A stretch of DNA of 64,000 nucleotides from Dryococelus australis (lineage: Eukaryota; Arthropoda; Insecta; Phasmatodea; Phasmatidae): assembly GCA_029891345.1 (NCBI GenBank), contig CM056993.1, positions 278,830,016 through 278,894,015 on the forward strand, in the 5' to 3' direction. A model generated the notes under the pieces. It was not told where the DNA came from, ran no database searches, and worked only from the letters and a program-made list of their open reading frames with translations. Below, piece by piece: positions 12,776 through 53,488 of this stretch; within the stretch, counting starts at the first letter, position 1, and the number at the start of each line of letters is the position of its first letter. Position numbers and translations under genes: made by a program.

Positions 12776-14350
12776 ATTCGTGATTAATAACATTATCGAA
12801 ATAAACGTCATCTCATTCGATCGGGTATACAAGTAAGATGCGAGCATAACCTAGAGTTAGCGACGCGCATGCGCGAGGCGCGGGTGGGGGCCACCGGCGA
12901 CTGGTGTCAATTTTGGGAGCGGGCGAAAATTTCTGGGCGGTGTATATTTTGACTCCGATATATTAGCGTGCTGACTTCGGTGCCAAACGGAAGATCTTAT
13001 GCAGACCATAGGCCAAAGATGAGGTAGATCGCTTATTCATCTTCTGCCCATGTACCCAACCTTGACCTAACCCAAAGGAACACAATTGTCAAAGTGAAAT
13101 GGCCAACAGCGATGAATGTGTTTGTTTATATCTTAACTTTTAAATGACAAGCACTAGTATATGAATAAAATACTTTTACCTATTTGAATTTAATCAAACT
13201 GCATTACTAATTGGTTACAGGATGTATACATACATCACGAAGCATCTGTTTACTAATCCGTTTTCTAACCTAAAATCCAAACCATGCCGTTTTCGCGAGA
13301 CTTGTTGGAAGAAAAGCAGTTCAATAGTGGGACACGGAGATGGTTGTGCGCAGCCGGAGAGATCGGTTTATCTCATGTTTACTCTATGGTGTAGATCTGT
13401 CGATTTAAGATATATAAGCCAAGTATCCATTCCGTTACTTCAATTTCATTCGCATTTCCCGAAGAAATTATTGTCGTATAATGAAGACGTTTTCACGTAA
13501 AACTCACGACCGTGTCCCGGCACAGCAACATCACGATTTTTTTCGTCCTAGTTTCCTAGGCCGTTTCAAGGTGGTCCTACAATCGCCTTCATTTGCCCGT
13601 GGCGCCATCAAACGGTGATCCAAGTGACAGGATCGATGGAATTTCGTGGGCTGGTGTTTCAGTTATAAACATAAGATGAATATTAGTTTACTAATATTTT
13701 GTCTCTGTGGCACTAAAATCGCGAACTGAAGCTACTAAGTTCTAAAATTATTATTCGCATTTTACAAGAAAATTTCCTTTCCGTTCCTTTTTATCAGCCC
13801 CGAATATTATGTTCTGTACGCAAGTACCTGAATTTCGCAGTGGATCTGAAGTGTATCTGACTTTATGGCTTAACTTTTGGGACACTTCCTGTAAAACACT
13901 GACTTGTAGAACAACGTAGTCATTCGTATTCCCCTCGTCACTGCTTTCACATTTTCTTCCAAATTTCCTTAGCCACAAAAAACGCATTATGAGAAAATGG
14001 AAGTGTGGAAGTCAGGAAGGTGGAGAGATGGATCTGCCATTAATATTTTCCAAAAAATAATGCCATATTTTAAACGCCAAACCATATTGTTTCAAATGGA
14101 AACTTTTTTATGATAAAGTATATGAGGACAGAGGAATGAAATAAATTCTATAACAAAGCGTGTTTGATACTGCTGTAGCAGGCGTGATAATAAATCATAA
14201 ATCGAAAGTTCACCACGGTTGCTAGTCTGGGGCAATATTTGTCTGGCAAACACTTTTACACTTCCTTTAATATTTACCTTCCAACTTCTATTAGGTTAAA
14301 ATCCTCATTACTTTCAGTGTACAAAAAATAAGGTTGTCGTAATATTAATA
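12776..14350. other. No gene seen
   Basis: Mostly AT-rich DNA with a GC-rich patch at about 12850-12960. The minus frame 13751-13987 and the plus frame 13222-13500 match nothing I know. I looked here for the next SLC26 exon (the helix after TPMAGLYS) and did not see it. Confidence 0.5.
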
Positions 14351-14352
14351 TA

Positions 14353-14755
14353 CTGGATTGTTCGTTGTTAAATGAGCAGTTTTTAAGGCCCTGCTAAAAA
14401 TATAATTTATTGCCAGTCTGTATCCTTACGCCATATGTAAAACTGACAATGCTTTTGATCTTCATTTACTCACCAATCGAGTAAAACATTGTCATTTTTA
14501 CGAATGTTAAAGTGTTACTAATAGTCCAATTATTATTCTTATGTTAATGAAACAAATGGAAACATAATGAAATAAATTCTGAGTGCACAAATTTGAACAC
14601 GGCACTTTCCGTACAATATTAATGTATGGAACTAATTTTCTAACCTCGCTCCCGTTTTTTGTGAGTGAGTCTGTCTGTTAAAACAGAGGCAGCTAGGAAC
14701 AGGGAGTTTTTTCAAAAATCTGTTTTCAAAAGTTCTCAATTAATCGCGAATAGCT
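14353..14755. mobile_element. TA-flanked MITE, copy 1
   Basis: The left end (GTTCGTTGTTAAATGAGC...) and the reversed right end (AGCTATTCGCGATTAATTGA) form a diverged terminal inverted repeat of about 35 bp, flanked by TA on both sides (14351-14352, 14756-14757). The interior aligns with the copy at 18141-18558. TA duplication fits the Tc1/mariner superfamily. It ends 75 bp from SLC26 exon 14830-14991, in the intron downstream of that exon. Confidence 0.8.
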
Positions 14756-14829
14756 TACACAATCGTACTATAACACACATATATTGCAGTGCCTAGTGCT
14801 AATGAGTGCTAGAGAAAGGAGTTTCTCAC

Positions 14830-43035
<28,206 letters not shown>

Positions 43036-43046
43036 CTGCAAAAAAA

Positions 43047-43085
43047 AACATGGCTGCATCCCAGCATTCGCCTGGAATTGGGTTA
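43047..43085 (-). mobile_element. SINE body fragment next to a splice acceptor
   Basis: GCATCCCAGCATTCGCCTGG on plus matches the body of the SINE at 39238-39380 (CGTCCCAGCATTCTCCTGG). It ends about 11 bp from the SLC26 acceptor at 43036; the T9 tract of that acceptor lies directly beside it. Confidence 0.65.
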
Positions 43086-43094
43086 CTTCTACTA

Positions 43095-43329
43095 CAGGCT
43101 GTTCACGGTAAAGTGACCTCTTTTGAAAGCCTTCTCATTTGGAATAATAGCCAATTTATATGTTTTATTCTGGCCTTAGGCGTTAACTTCCGATTGCGGG
43201 GAATATACACACTGTGTTTATTACTTACATGGCTATATTTATTTTAAAAGGTGGTTAAAGGATAAAAAATGACTGAAAGGAAAGAGTAACTTGGGCCTCA
43301 TAAGTGCTCACTTTACAGTGAACAGCCTA
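43095..43329. mobile_element. TA-flanked MITE, short copy
   Basis: CAGGCTGTTCACGGTAAAGT at the left and TAGGCTGTTCACTGTAAAGT read from the right form inverted ends. They are flanked by TA (43093-43094, 43330-43331). Only 235 bp, so internally deleted compared with the 418 bp copy at 18141. Confidence 0.85.
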
Positions 43330-43331
43330 TA

Positions 43332-44216
43332 CAAGCTGGGAACAAATTTTAAAAGTTTGACAACGAAACATTTTCGCCACTAGGGAAGCGCTAGTTCGGC
43401 AATGAGCCAGATTTTCTCTATTTTCTATATTATAAAACAGGATAACTATAATAATCATAAATCAAACATAAAATAACTTCGTAACTAAGTAACATTTTTC
43501 TCTTTTATTATTCACATAGCTTAAGATTTAAATTAAAATTTACCTTTTGGAACACAGCGCACCTAGCGGCGGAAATTTTTCCCTATTCCAAACTCTCCCT
43601 TAAAGAATTACGTCTTGTTCCTAACCTGAGTAGAAGTAACCTCACCTGGAGTGACGTCTGGAAACCAGCTTTAGAACTTACTACGTTGAAACTTGCAATG
43701 TTATTACAATTGGCTTGTTATCGTTCCCGATTTTATGCCGGAAGATTTTAATTATTATTTTTTAATGAACTTATGAATTTTCCTGATTTTATACAGAATA
43801 GTAGTGGGGGAAGTTCTACAATCTATATTTACCTATACTTTGAATTTAAACCCGAAATGTTCAGGTCCGAACGCAATGTTTTAACCACCTCGCTCACGTG
43901 GCTAAAAGAATGAGTTGGAGGCCATCTAACAGTTGCTAATTTTGAGCTCTCAAGTTTATTTCAAAATCAAATTTTAATACATTCATAAATAAACATAAGG
44001 TTTTGCTTTTAAAAAATAAGTTGTTTTGGGCGGGTTGTAAAATATTTTATTGTAGCCTGTTTAGTTGTATTTTTATTCTGTACCAATTCTTATCGTTTAA
44101 ATTTATTCATTTTCCTCTCTCACGTCCGGCTTCAATACCATTTCCTCCTAAAAGCTGGAATGAGACAGATTGACACAGATAGTCGAAGGGCTGACTGAAT
44201 TATGTTCCATTTGTAG
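43332..44216. other. No gene seen
   Basis: AT-rich DNA between the MITE and the gypsy element. Confidence 0.5.
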
Positions 44217-44425
44217 TGTTACACGACCCCAGAGAGGCGTATCAGAGTTAGTGAGGGCTGGAGAAGTCAAAAAAATGAAAGAACTATACAGCTATCATTA
44301 CAAAATTAAACTGCTTATCTCCAGTATTACTCTTGTTTATAACAGTGAACGCAATATTTTATATATATTTCAATTCTAATTGAAGTCTTTGTTAATGTCT
44401 CCATATTGGTTACAGTCACACTTAT

Positions 44426-44847
44426 TCACGCGGTATATGCTTCTTGGTTTGGTAGGGGAATGACCTCAGGCCACTTGGTAAAGTAATCTTGGGCCATCAG
44501 TAGACACAGATTCCCTCTCTCTGTGACAGGCAAGGGGCTCCGAATATACTGCCATCCCATAGGATTGGCCGTAACATTGTATTTTTGGAGGTGACCCTGT
44601 CTTCTAGTCCTTGGTTCCTTCCTCGCAGTGCAGGTGTCGCACATTCGGCACCATTTCTTAACATCCTTCCGATAACGAAGCCAGAAAATCTCAGTATAAC
44701 TCTGTCGACGGTTTTATTAACACCAAAGTGTCCACAGGCTGCCGCATTACGCAGTTCCTTCAAGACTTCAGGAACCCTACATTCTGAAAGGACCAACTGT
44801 AAGCGTGTGTGTTTTCCTTCATTACTTTCCCAGTACCTGTAAAGCAC
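44426..44847 (-). pseudogene. gypsy integrase, N-terminal part (broken)
   Basis: Two overlapping minus frames show the integrase zinc-binding region (AAACGHFGVNKTVDRV, then a degraded C-x2-C segment CATPALRG and MCDTCTARKEP). The start of the catalytic core follows: MGWQYIRSPLP and MAQDYFTKWPEVIPLPNQEA, whose D-Y-F-T-K-W is a hallmark. The frame stops at 44426. The remaining core, with the second Asp and the Glu, is missing because the LTR-derived sequence begins here. Confidence 0.87.
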
Positions 44848-45527
44848 GGCATTCTTCAGTACGAAGGAATTCCGTTGTGTCTAGTCTAGTATGCTTTGGC
44901 TGTTATGCTCAAGCTGAATATTTATTCCCATTTTGGCCCGAAAGCCAGCTTCTTTCCACTCTAGTACTGTATGCAAAGTAGGATAATTTAGCTTTTCTTT
45001 CCTAATACATTCACCACTACACGAAGGTGACCAATCACAATACATAGAACCTTTAATTGATGTCCACCATGTTTTTAGCGATTCACCATACTTTTCTACC
45101 TGGTGTTCACAATGACGACAGAATGGATCATATGTCGTCCTAGAAAGTGTATTTGCATTGCTGTGAATGCATTGAGATCTGTGTTGTATCTAAAAGTCAT
45201 ATTGTTGACGACACTGTTTCCATCGCGCTATTTGACCTTTGGGGTTCTTGAAATTAAGTAGTCAAGTAGTCAGTATAATGAATCATAGTCGGTTCTTAGA
45301 ATAAAATGTCTGCCATAAAGGTAGGAGTGCAAGTGTGAAATTGCTTACACCATGTCCACAAGCTTTCTGCACGTAACACACTAATTTCCCTCAGGCTTGT
45401 GCAATACCTTACTGAAGTATTCTAGTGATCTCTTTTCCCCATCCTGAATCTGAGTTAACACAGTTCCAATGCCTACATCGCTACCATCAGTATTCAAAAT
45501 GAATGTGAATTTTCGGGAATCCCAGGA

Positions 45528-46330
45528 TTAGTGGAGATATCGGAATTTCCTTGTGCTTACTAAAATAAACTTCTCATTCAGTGGCCTAATGAAATTTCCT
45601 TTTTGCGTCTGCCAGTTCATGTAGTGGTTTGGCGATCGTGGCGAACCCAGGAACAAATCTACTGTAGTAGGGACAAAATCCCAAAAACATTGCATTTCGG
45701 ATTTGTCACTTGGTTTTGGCCGATTTCTTATGGCAATGGCTTTCTCGGAGTCTGATTCAATTCCGTGGACCGACACTACATGCCCAAAAAAAAATTATTT
45801 TCTTTTGGAACAGGTGGCACTTCTTAAGAACCAGTTTCAAGTTGGCTGCGGCCACTTTCTGAATGCAGTGTCTAAGTATGATAGGTGCTCTTAAAAATCT
45901 TTCCTGTCACTACAATACCATCTGGGTAAACTTGATAGATATCTAAATGAAGGAATTTTTCCATCAGGCATTCTAAGGTGGCAGGAGCAATACACAGTCC
46001 AAAAGGTATAACTTTAACTGTGAGGTTCCTTTCCCTTACCCAAAATGCAGTCTTCTCTTGGTCTTCTGGGGCCACCTCGCAATGCCAGTACCCACTTTTC
46101 ATGTCCAATGTATAAAACCATTTCGAACCTGCTAGGTTGTTCAGTGTGTCACCTATCCTTGGGAGTGGGCAAGAGTCTTTCTTTATTATATTGTTAAGCG
46201 GCGATGATACTCCACACAAAACCTCAGAGAGATATCGTTCTTTTTGACATGTACAATAGGGAAGACCATGGACTAATTGATGATTATATCACATCTAGCT
46301 TCTTCATTTCCTGTAGAACCCCCTTAACTG
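45528..46330 (-). pseudogene. gypsy reverse transcriptase (broken)
   Basis: The frame 45872-46219 carries KDSCPLPRIGDTLNNLAGSK, WFYTLDMKSGYWHCEV (first catalytic Asp) and VIPFGLCIAPATLECLMEK. The Y-x-D-D site is mutated to VYPDGIVV. The frame 45528-45776 continues with VSVHGIESDSEKAIAIRNRP-like sequence, the usual start of the connection region before RNase H. Between 44850 and 45520 lies decayed RNase H-region DNA without clear motifs. Confidence 0.87.
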
Positions 46331-47015
46331 CCTCATGCTAAGCTAGTGACAGTCATCTTGGTAGCTACTTTATGGGCCTGGAATCTCTTGTATCAATGAG
46401 GTGGCACATCTAATTAGTTCTTCCAACGTCATTTGATCCACACGAGAAGGCATCCCTATTTATCTGCAGTATCTAAAAACAGCTTTCTCCTGTCGCCTGT
46501 TGATGTTTTCTTTTGTTATTTCTAACAGTTCCTCCATTATTTCTGGTACAGAACACTCTATTTGTTTTACTCCAGAATATTCTGGAACTTTTGGAAGTTT
46601 TTGTGTGACCTGCTTGCAAACCTTTATCACGGCCCCACCATCAAGATGTAGGGCACTATTAGAAAAATTAATAATTCTAACTGGCAAACTGTAAGAATTT
46701 GTAGAGACCAATGTCCTTGCTACAATGCCCTTTGCCTGGCATGATGATACGTTTCTCTACTGGCTCAGTTAGACCTGATCATTGTAAAATTTTCCTTGAA
46801 ATCTACTTGCAATGAAAATTTCACTGGAAGCAGGAAGCACAGTGGATTGATAACAGACTACATGCCAGTTCATTTGCGAGGACAATCCTGATGTATTGAT
46901 GGTACGAATTTGGTACTGCCTACCCGTAACACTCCAAGTCGAGTACCGATACAGCAACCCAGTCTACATAGTACTTCAACCACCAAAACATTCATCCTAT
47001 ATTTATGCTAGGTCT

Positions 47016-47243
47016 CTATCGTGCTCTAGGGTAACCTACCTTCAAGTTTACTGTTCTTTTACTTCTAAATGGCATGATCTCACCCGTTACTGTCGTCAAA
47101 TAGCATCGTTCCGTACTGTTGTTGGGCGATCTCGCTGATTGGGGGAAGGAGGGGGGACTGAAGATGTATGGTTTTACCACTGGCATGGTTGCCCCAGTGT
47201 CTACGGCCATCTGAGAAGGAACGTAATTCAGGCTCCAAATCAT
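47016..47243 (-). pseudogene. gypsy aspartic protease region (broken)
   Basis: LNYVPSQMAVDTGATMPVV contains D-T-G-A-T, the active-site motif of retropepsin-like proteases, preceded by a short beta segment as expected. The frame ends before the flap region. It lies between the zinc-knuckle part of gag and the RT, the standard gypsy order on this strand. Confidence 0.82.
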
Positions 47244-47399
47244 GTACCACCTAACTTACATGTGAGAACATTGGGGACTTCTCTCCATCTATCACCGACC
47301 TTCGCCCTCCAAGTTTGGTGTTTACACATTTTCCGAATGTGTTGTACTCTCGCCTGCCTCTCATTTCCTATTTTCCTACTACTGCTTCTGTTGCTGCTG

Positions 47400-47835
47400 C
47401 TGTTGTCGGCAGTAAGCTCTCAGGTGCCCCAGCTGTCCATATGACCAACACTCAGGCCGTTTGGGTGGGGAGAAGCGAAGCTCTGTAGCACATACCCTGA
47501 AAGCGATATCCGTCATGGCCGTCTGCAATTACTACAGTGTCTTCTTGATACTCTCATCATCGTTCTCAATCAGTGTCACTGCCCGCACCGGACGTCGGAG
47601 GGGGGGGGGGGTGCGAGACCTGGCTTGCTGACTCCACCTTCTGTACCCGGGCCAAGGCGTCCTGCAATGTGTGGGGTTCAGCCAGGCGTTCTGCGTACCT
47701 CTGTGTAGGCGTCGGCATCGGTGAAGAATACGACAGTGATGACGTCGCGTCTCCTCGGGGCACCCTTATATCGATAGTTAGGACAGGAGCAGGACATCTT
47801 GTCATAGCTGCTGCAATTGGTTCACCTGGTCCCAC
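47400..47835 (-). pseudogene. gypsy gag C-terminal region with degraded zinc knuckle
   Basis: The minus frame 47566-47835 has RYAERLAEPHTLQDALARVQ, resembling the helical C-terminus of gypsy gag. Further on, CWSYGQLGHLRAYC is a zinc knuckle whose second Cys is lost. A 12-base G run on plus (47600-47611; C on the element strand) disrupts the frame and adds a Pro run. The N-terminal half of gag is missing; LTR-derived sequence starts at 47835. Confidence 0.65.
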
Positions 47836-48253
47836 TGTCTGTCACTTACGCATCCAGTTCTATAGTACCACTCCGTCTGTCTTATCCTCCACTGTACCGA
47901 TGCTCGCAGACCGTAGACTTCACTGTCACTGGTTACTCTTGCCGTCACTTGTCGCCCTACAGACCCGTCACTGCTTAAGTAGTCTCGCCGGCCCGATCTA
48001 TAAGGCCTTCGCACCCTGAATCTCGCGGAGAGAGGCACGGACGATGACCAGAACATTCTTCCAAATGTAATCCCGGAAATTCAATTCGCCGAAGGTCAGG
48101 AACGCACAAGTCCCAACAGGCTTGTCTGGCACACGCGACGGCTCGCCTTTGAAATCTCCGCGCATTTCTCACATTACGGCTCTCTCCTCTGCACGCTCGA
48201 GCGATTCAGACCAATAACATGTAATACTATATTATGAACTGCAGATGTAGGAC

Positions 48254-48262
48254 ATATATATA

Positions 48263-48324
<62 letters not shown>

Positions 48325-48325
48325 T
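48254..48325. repeat. (TA)n(CA)n microsatellite
   Basis: TA repeats followed by a short CA run, about 28 bp beyond the right end of the gypsy element. Confidence 0.95.
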
Positions 48326-48329
48326 ACTC

Positions 48330-49460
48330 TTACCTCAAGTTTCAGGTTTTAGGGCGAGATGGAAATTTATATCTCTGAAAATGTTTGGACTGCATAGATC
48401 AAACCTTGAATGGAGGTGCCTTCCCTTAGACCAGCCATTCTCTAATAACGTTTTATATAAATTATTTTAGAAAAGGAATCTTCAAATAATAATAAATCTA
48501 AGAGGTAAATGGGTAACAGAAATAAGAATTGGCAAAGTAGTACTTGAATTTCCTCTTATTTTTTCTCAAAACAATAAATGCACTTACATTTTCTATACTT
48601 TTCTAGTTATAAGTCTAGTATTAACCTGAAGCTATTTAAACTACCGAAATTAAGCTATAGGCACAAGCATTTCCCCATGGACCTTATCTCTGTCCGAATC
48701 CCGGGTAACTAGTTTCTGGATTTTCTCGCACGGGAACATGGTTGAATCTGTCAATGGACTATAGGTTTTCTAGTCGCGCACTTATTACCTTTATCAGTGC
48801 TTCCCGGCGCCGCTTCATGCTAGTTTATTTGTGCAATATTTAAGAGAAAGAGGTCTCACGTCAGAATACTCTCAGATGTGTGGCCGTTTGCCCCGCGCTA
48901 TGGTGCACACGCTAAACAGTGCCTATTTTAGACAGAATTAAGCTGAAACTTCTCTATTTGCTTCCATGAATATGCACAGAATTCAGAAGGCGACAGGACT
49001 TCATAATTGCAGCGAATGTCAATCGAGTTGGATCTCGTGAACCATAGCTCACTGTCGTTGGTCTCAAAGTATCCCAGGTCCAGCCTTTTCGTATTGCCAA
49101 CGTAAAGCCTTAGCGGGCAGGGTCACCATTTACATGGTATTAATTAAATGTACATTTCTTGTGGTTAATTAATTAGTACTGTTATTAGCAATCAGACGTG
49201 TTAAATGCTAGAAATTATTTTATACGTTACGACGGAACGAATTCAAGTATTAAAAAATTAACCTTTTGCATAAATTATAGTAAGAAATGAGGGTGAGAAT
49301 AATTATGACATCTCTCTTTGTAACTTAAATTATATGCAAGTCTGATGGTGAGCAGGCGCACGATAATAAGCTTGTAATAGGCATGGGAAATAATTTGGAA
49401 ATATCACCTCTAATAAAGCTGGCCAGGATCAAACCACGACCTCCTTAATGCGATTCAGGC
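48330..49460. other. No gene seen
   Basis: AT-rich DNA without coding potential or recognised repeat. Confidence 0.5.
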
Positions 49461-49461
49461 A

Positions 49462-50195
49462 TGCTACTGCATGACCAAACATGCTCGGTTACGACAAACA
49501 TGCTCGTTAAGTGACGTATTCTGCCATGACAAAACACGTTCAGGTACATCTAGACACGCTCTTTGTTCGTCAGTCATGACCAAACACGGTGTTATAACCA
49601 CACACGCTCTTTGTACATTCGTTCGGTCCTGAATAAACACATTAAATCACAACTATACATGTTCTATGTTAATTCAGTCAATACCAAACACTCTTAGTTA
49701 CAACCATACACACTCGTTTAATAATCATTCGGTCATGACCAAACCCACTCAGTTATAACCAGATACGTTCATTTTACGTTCATTCAGTCATGACCATACA
49801 CGCTCGTTCACTTTCACAGGTCATGACAAAATACGTTTGGTTACAACCAGACACACTCGTTCAATTACCATTCGATCATGACCATAGATGCTCGTTCACT
49901 ATTCACCTGTCATGTCAAAGTATGCTTGGTTACAACCAGACACGCTTGCTCATGGTTCATTCAGTCATGACCAAACACGTTTGGCTACTACCAGACACAC
50001 CCATTCAATAATAATTCGGTCATGATCAAACATGCTCAGTTATAACTAGACACGTTCATTCTATGTTCATTCGGTCATTACCAAATACGCTCAGTTACAA
50101 CCAGACACACTTGTTCAATGGCTATTCGGTCATGACTAAACATTCTCGGTTACAATCAGATACTTTCATTGAATAATCATTCGGTCAAGATCACA
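49462..50195. repeat. Minisatellite, about 55 bp x 13
   Basis: About 13 copies of a 55 bp unit, TCATGACCAAACACGCTCGG followed by TTACAACCAGACACGCTCGT and TCAATAATCATTCGG. Two monomers (near 49788 and 49878) are only about 34 bp and lack the middle third. Monomer ends alternate between a CAATAATCATTCGG type and a TCTATGTTCATTCGG type over part of the array. Divergence is moderate. Short open frames here translate the repeat. Confidence 0.93.
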
Positions 50196-50204
50196 CATGC
50201 TGTA

Positions 50205-52690
50205 TATTGAGCAAAAAAAAAAAAAAAACTGCTCACAAATCTATGATTTATCTTGAATTCGAAACCATGATCCCTAACTTCGTATGCTGGCATTGCAATC
50301 AAGTTCATTCAGATGTCGGTTTGGAATTAGTAACCTTGGTGATTTAAAAAGTGACTTTTAGTGAAAACCTTGCCACGCCTTTGAAAATACGGTATTACTC
50401 CAACCAACAAATTTTAAGTTTTTTTTTATTTTTAATATTTATTTTTTTATGAAGTAATAAATGCAAAGTAACATTTGCAAAGTTATTCCAAATTACTCCT
50501 CAATCCATGCCATTTCCTTAATGTTAGATTACAAAAACATTTGAAATTAATCTTAAACTATTCTTTGTTCTTAACTACTTGGGTGCAAAGGAACTGTCTC
50601 AATAATTTTCTTTAAGAATTGCAGATTTTGTTCGACTTACAATATAACCGGCGACAGGTATCAGCGTTGAGCAGAACCTGCAATTATTCGTTATTGCTCA
50701 CGGTCTACACTACTGCGTCGACACTAGTGTCACCGTTTTGCCTGATGAAATTTATGAGCATTTAACAGAAATGTGAATCACTGGTAAACCTTTCATTATT
50801 ATCACTAGTGAAAATATAAGCAAAATTAACTGTCTTCCGGATCAGAATCCCACAATATCAAAGACAAATATCTTCTGGTGACGTATATCGTAATGACATG
50901 TGAGCAATCACTGTATTTCGAAAGTAAATAAGTGATTTTAAACAATGACATTGGTCTAAAACTTACTGTAAATCAAGTTCATAAAGTTTACCCCAGTGAC
51001 AAATCAGTGGAACGCACTGGGAGTCCGTGCTTTTCGCTACGCAACATTATTGACTTAAGATCTTTAGCCTATGTGCAAAAAGCTGTTATTCACTGCAAAT
51101 CACACTAATAGCAGTGATTTTTTATCACTGTGATAGCAAGTCTTTCAGTGACTCCGATCGCGCAATAATCTTCTCTGATATGCAGTCTTATTTCATTGAT
51201 ACGGAGCAATTTTCTCACTGTTTCAGTTATAAAACGTGTTCCATGCAACTGGAACCGTTCCATTGTTATTAAAAATACATTTGGAAAAGGTTAATAAAAC
51301 TCAGTTCTTACTGTTATGCTCTACTCAGATGGAAGCATGCAGGTCCCTTGAGAAACAGGGCGACGAGTGACAATCACCTCTCTTGACGTGGACGTGCAGG
51401 AATGAGTACGTGAGCAGTATGTCACATCTCAAACACAGCCCATCATCACTAATCACAGCGCAAACACAGTAAACAATCGCTTTTAGCTGTAGGATAAGAA
51501 AAGCTCGTCGCACTACTCGGTAACCTCTTCTTTACGAAGCATGCATGTATGGCAATATTTGACCAAATAACTGTCAAATATAAGTACCCTTTTTTTCAAG
51601 TACAAGTTTGGGAAACAGAAGATCGTTATGCGGATGTGGGGTTTGACTGATAGTGTTTGTTAGCATAAGGCATCTTCGATGGATCATGTGCTAAACAGCT
51701 TCCCTCAAGTGAAGCGAAACAATGTTAAGTTCAAGCTGTATTTTTAGGACGGTTTCCATTTTAACCTTTATAATGAGAGCGTACACAAATAACTGATAAC
51801 ACTAGCAGTTTACACATTAATTATGGCTTGCGATACGTCTGGCAAGATGTTGCGTCTCCAAACAAGACCTTGGTATTGTTGCGGTAGAAAAATGTTCTTG
51901 AAAAAAAAATTAAAAATTCTAACAACTGGTGTAATTAATTCGCATACATAGGCTTAACTGATACCTAGAAGGCAACAATTAAGTCTCTTTGTTCCCATAG
52001 AGATAGCGGCAGCTCCCGGCAGACTACATCATTGTCGTGACATTTTCTTCTCTCTTGCGAGCAAGATGTTATCCGATAATTTAATTATTTTTGCATACAA
52101 GAGGAACTAGAGTTTTCTTTCAAGTGTAAGAAACAAAGGTGTATAATATATAACGGCCATTCAATGTTGCGAAATATGAAATGAGATAAAGCCTTGAAAG
52201 TAATTCATTTAGAGCTAATTTTGCAAAACAAGATTAAGTACAAATTATAATTCCATCTTATGTAATTTTTGCCTCGTTAAGTAAATAATCGTGACTCTTA
52301 TTGCGTTTAGTAATTGCCTGGCCATATTTTACGTATTAAAGCCACCCGTTAACTTATTATCATAAATAAGACATTAACTATGAATCAAACTATTTATCGC
52401 CTAACTTTGAACTAATGAATACTTATTTTAATAAATAAGGTATGTGTTGAAATTATACTGTGAACTTACACGCCTAAATTTTATCAGTCTTCGTTCGAAA
52501 TTCAGTTCCTATATATTCCAGAAGTAGACCTCCTTTGTCTAGACAAATTATTTTCTGTCATTTAATTATCTCATTAAATAAAAGTTGATGAAAGAAATGC
52601 TAATAAAATCAATTTACATTCATGACGATTTAGATTATCAGATAATGTCCCAGTTAACATACCGTTTTAGGTCGCATAGTTACATACTCT
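50205..52690. other. No gene seen
   Basis: AT-rich DNA. CACTAGTG, TCACTGGT and CAGTGATTTTTTATCACTG words are frequent at 50710-51230 and resemble motifs at 52700-52890, but I cannot define element ends. The minus frame 51325-51513 is unrecognised. Confidence 0.5.
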
Positions 52691-52699
52691 AAATTCGTA

Positions 52700-52890
52700 T
52701 CAGTGGAAAACCACTGATTCGCAGTGAAATTCAACTACTCGAACCAGTAAAAATGGCTCCACTTATAATCAGTGGGAAACCACAGATTGTGTCAGTGAAA
52801 ACATTTCACTGATTGAAATAGTGACATGAAACAATTTCACTCATTGAACTGATTGAAATAGTGACATGAAACAATCTCACTGATTGAATA
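52700..52890. repeat. Repeats of CAGTGAAA/ATCAGTGG and a 38-bp duplication
   Basis: GATTGAAATAGTGACATGAA plus ACAAT[TC]TCACT occurs twice in tandem (about 52815 and 52853). Upstream are short palindromic words such as ATCAGTGGAAAACCACTGAT and ATCAGTGGGAAACCACAGAT. Confidence 0.8.
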
Positions 52891-53488
52891 ATTGACAGCC
52901 TACTGCAGCGGGGAATTAAATATTATTTTTATTGGATTTAGCCGAATAATTACGTGAAATAAAGATATTTGCGATAGCTTGCAATATATGTTGCGCAATT
53001 AACCGTAAATTAAAAAAGTAAAAAAAAAAGTTGGGAGGTGGCCACGATTGAAGTCACCTACCCTTTCCTCCTCGATTTTAGGTTCTCACCTTACCATCTT
53101 AAGGAAATCATCACAAAATTTTCATGTTTGGTATACCTGTACAATATGGTATCCGTACCATCAGACCGCGAAGCAAAGAGCCCTCGAGACGATTGAGTGG
53201 TATTCGCAGTTTTGCGATAGATATGTTTCCTGCATCGTGCACATATATGCTAGTGCAATTGAAATTACAGCTTGGCAGTGGAATGCAGTGAACAAATATC
53301 TGTGTGAATGGACTAATATCTGTGCGAAAACAAACAATCGAGCGGGAGGAGTGTGTTTAAGTAGCCATGTCTCGTATATGCATTAACATTGGTAGAGAAT
53401 GTCCTGCTACCTGAGGTACTATGAGCATTATGAATCATCTGCACTTATAAACATAATTTTCAAATTTACACTCATGTGAGTGAAAAAT

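Larger units (their letters stand above)
44217..48226 (-). mobile_element. Ty3/gypsy retroelement, degraded, minus strand
   Basis: The termini TGTTAC (44217) and GTAATA (48226) match those of the 714 bp element at 24701-25414. Between them, read on minus: gag C-terminal region, zinc knuckle, protease, reverse transcriptase, RNase H remnant and the first part of integrase. The integrase is cut after the first core motif. The flanking terminal pieces are the two halves of one LTR rather than two whole LTRs. Stops and frameshifts throughout; inactive. Confidence 0.88.
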
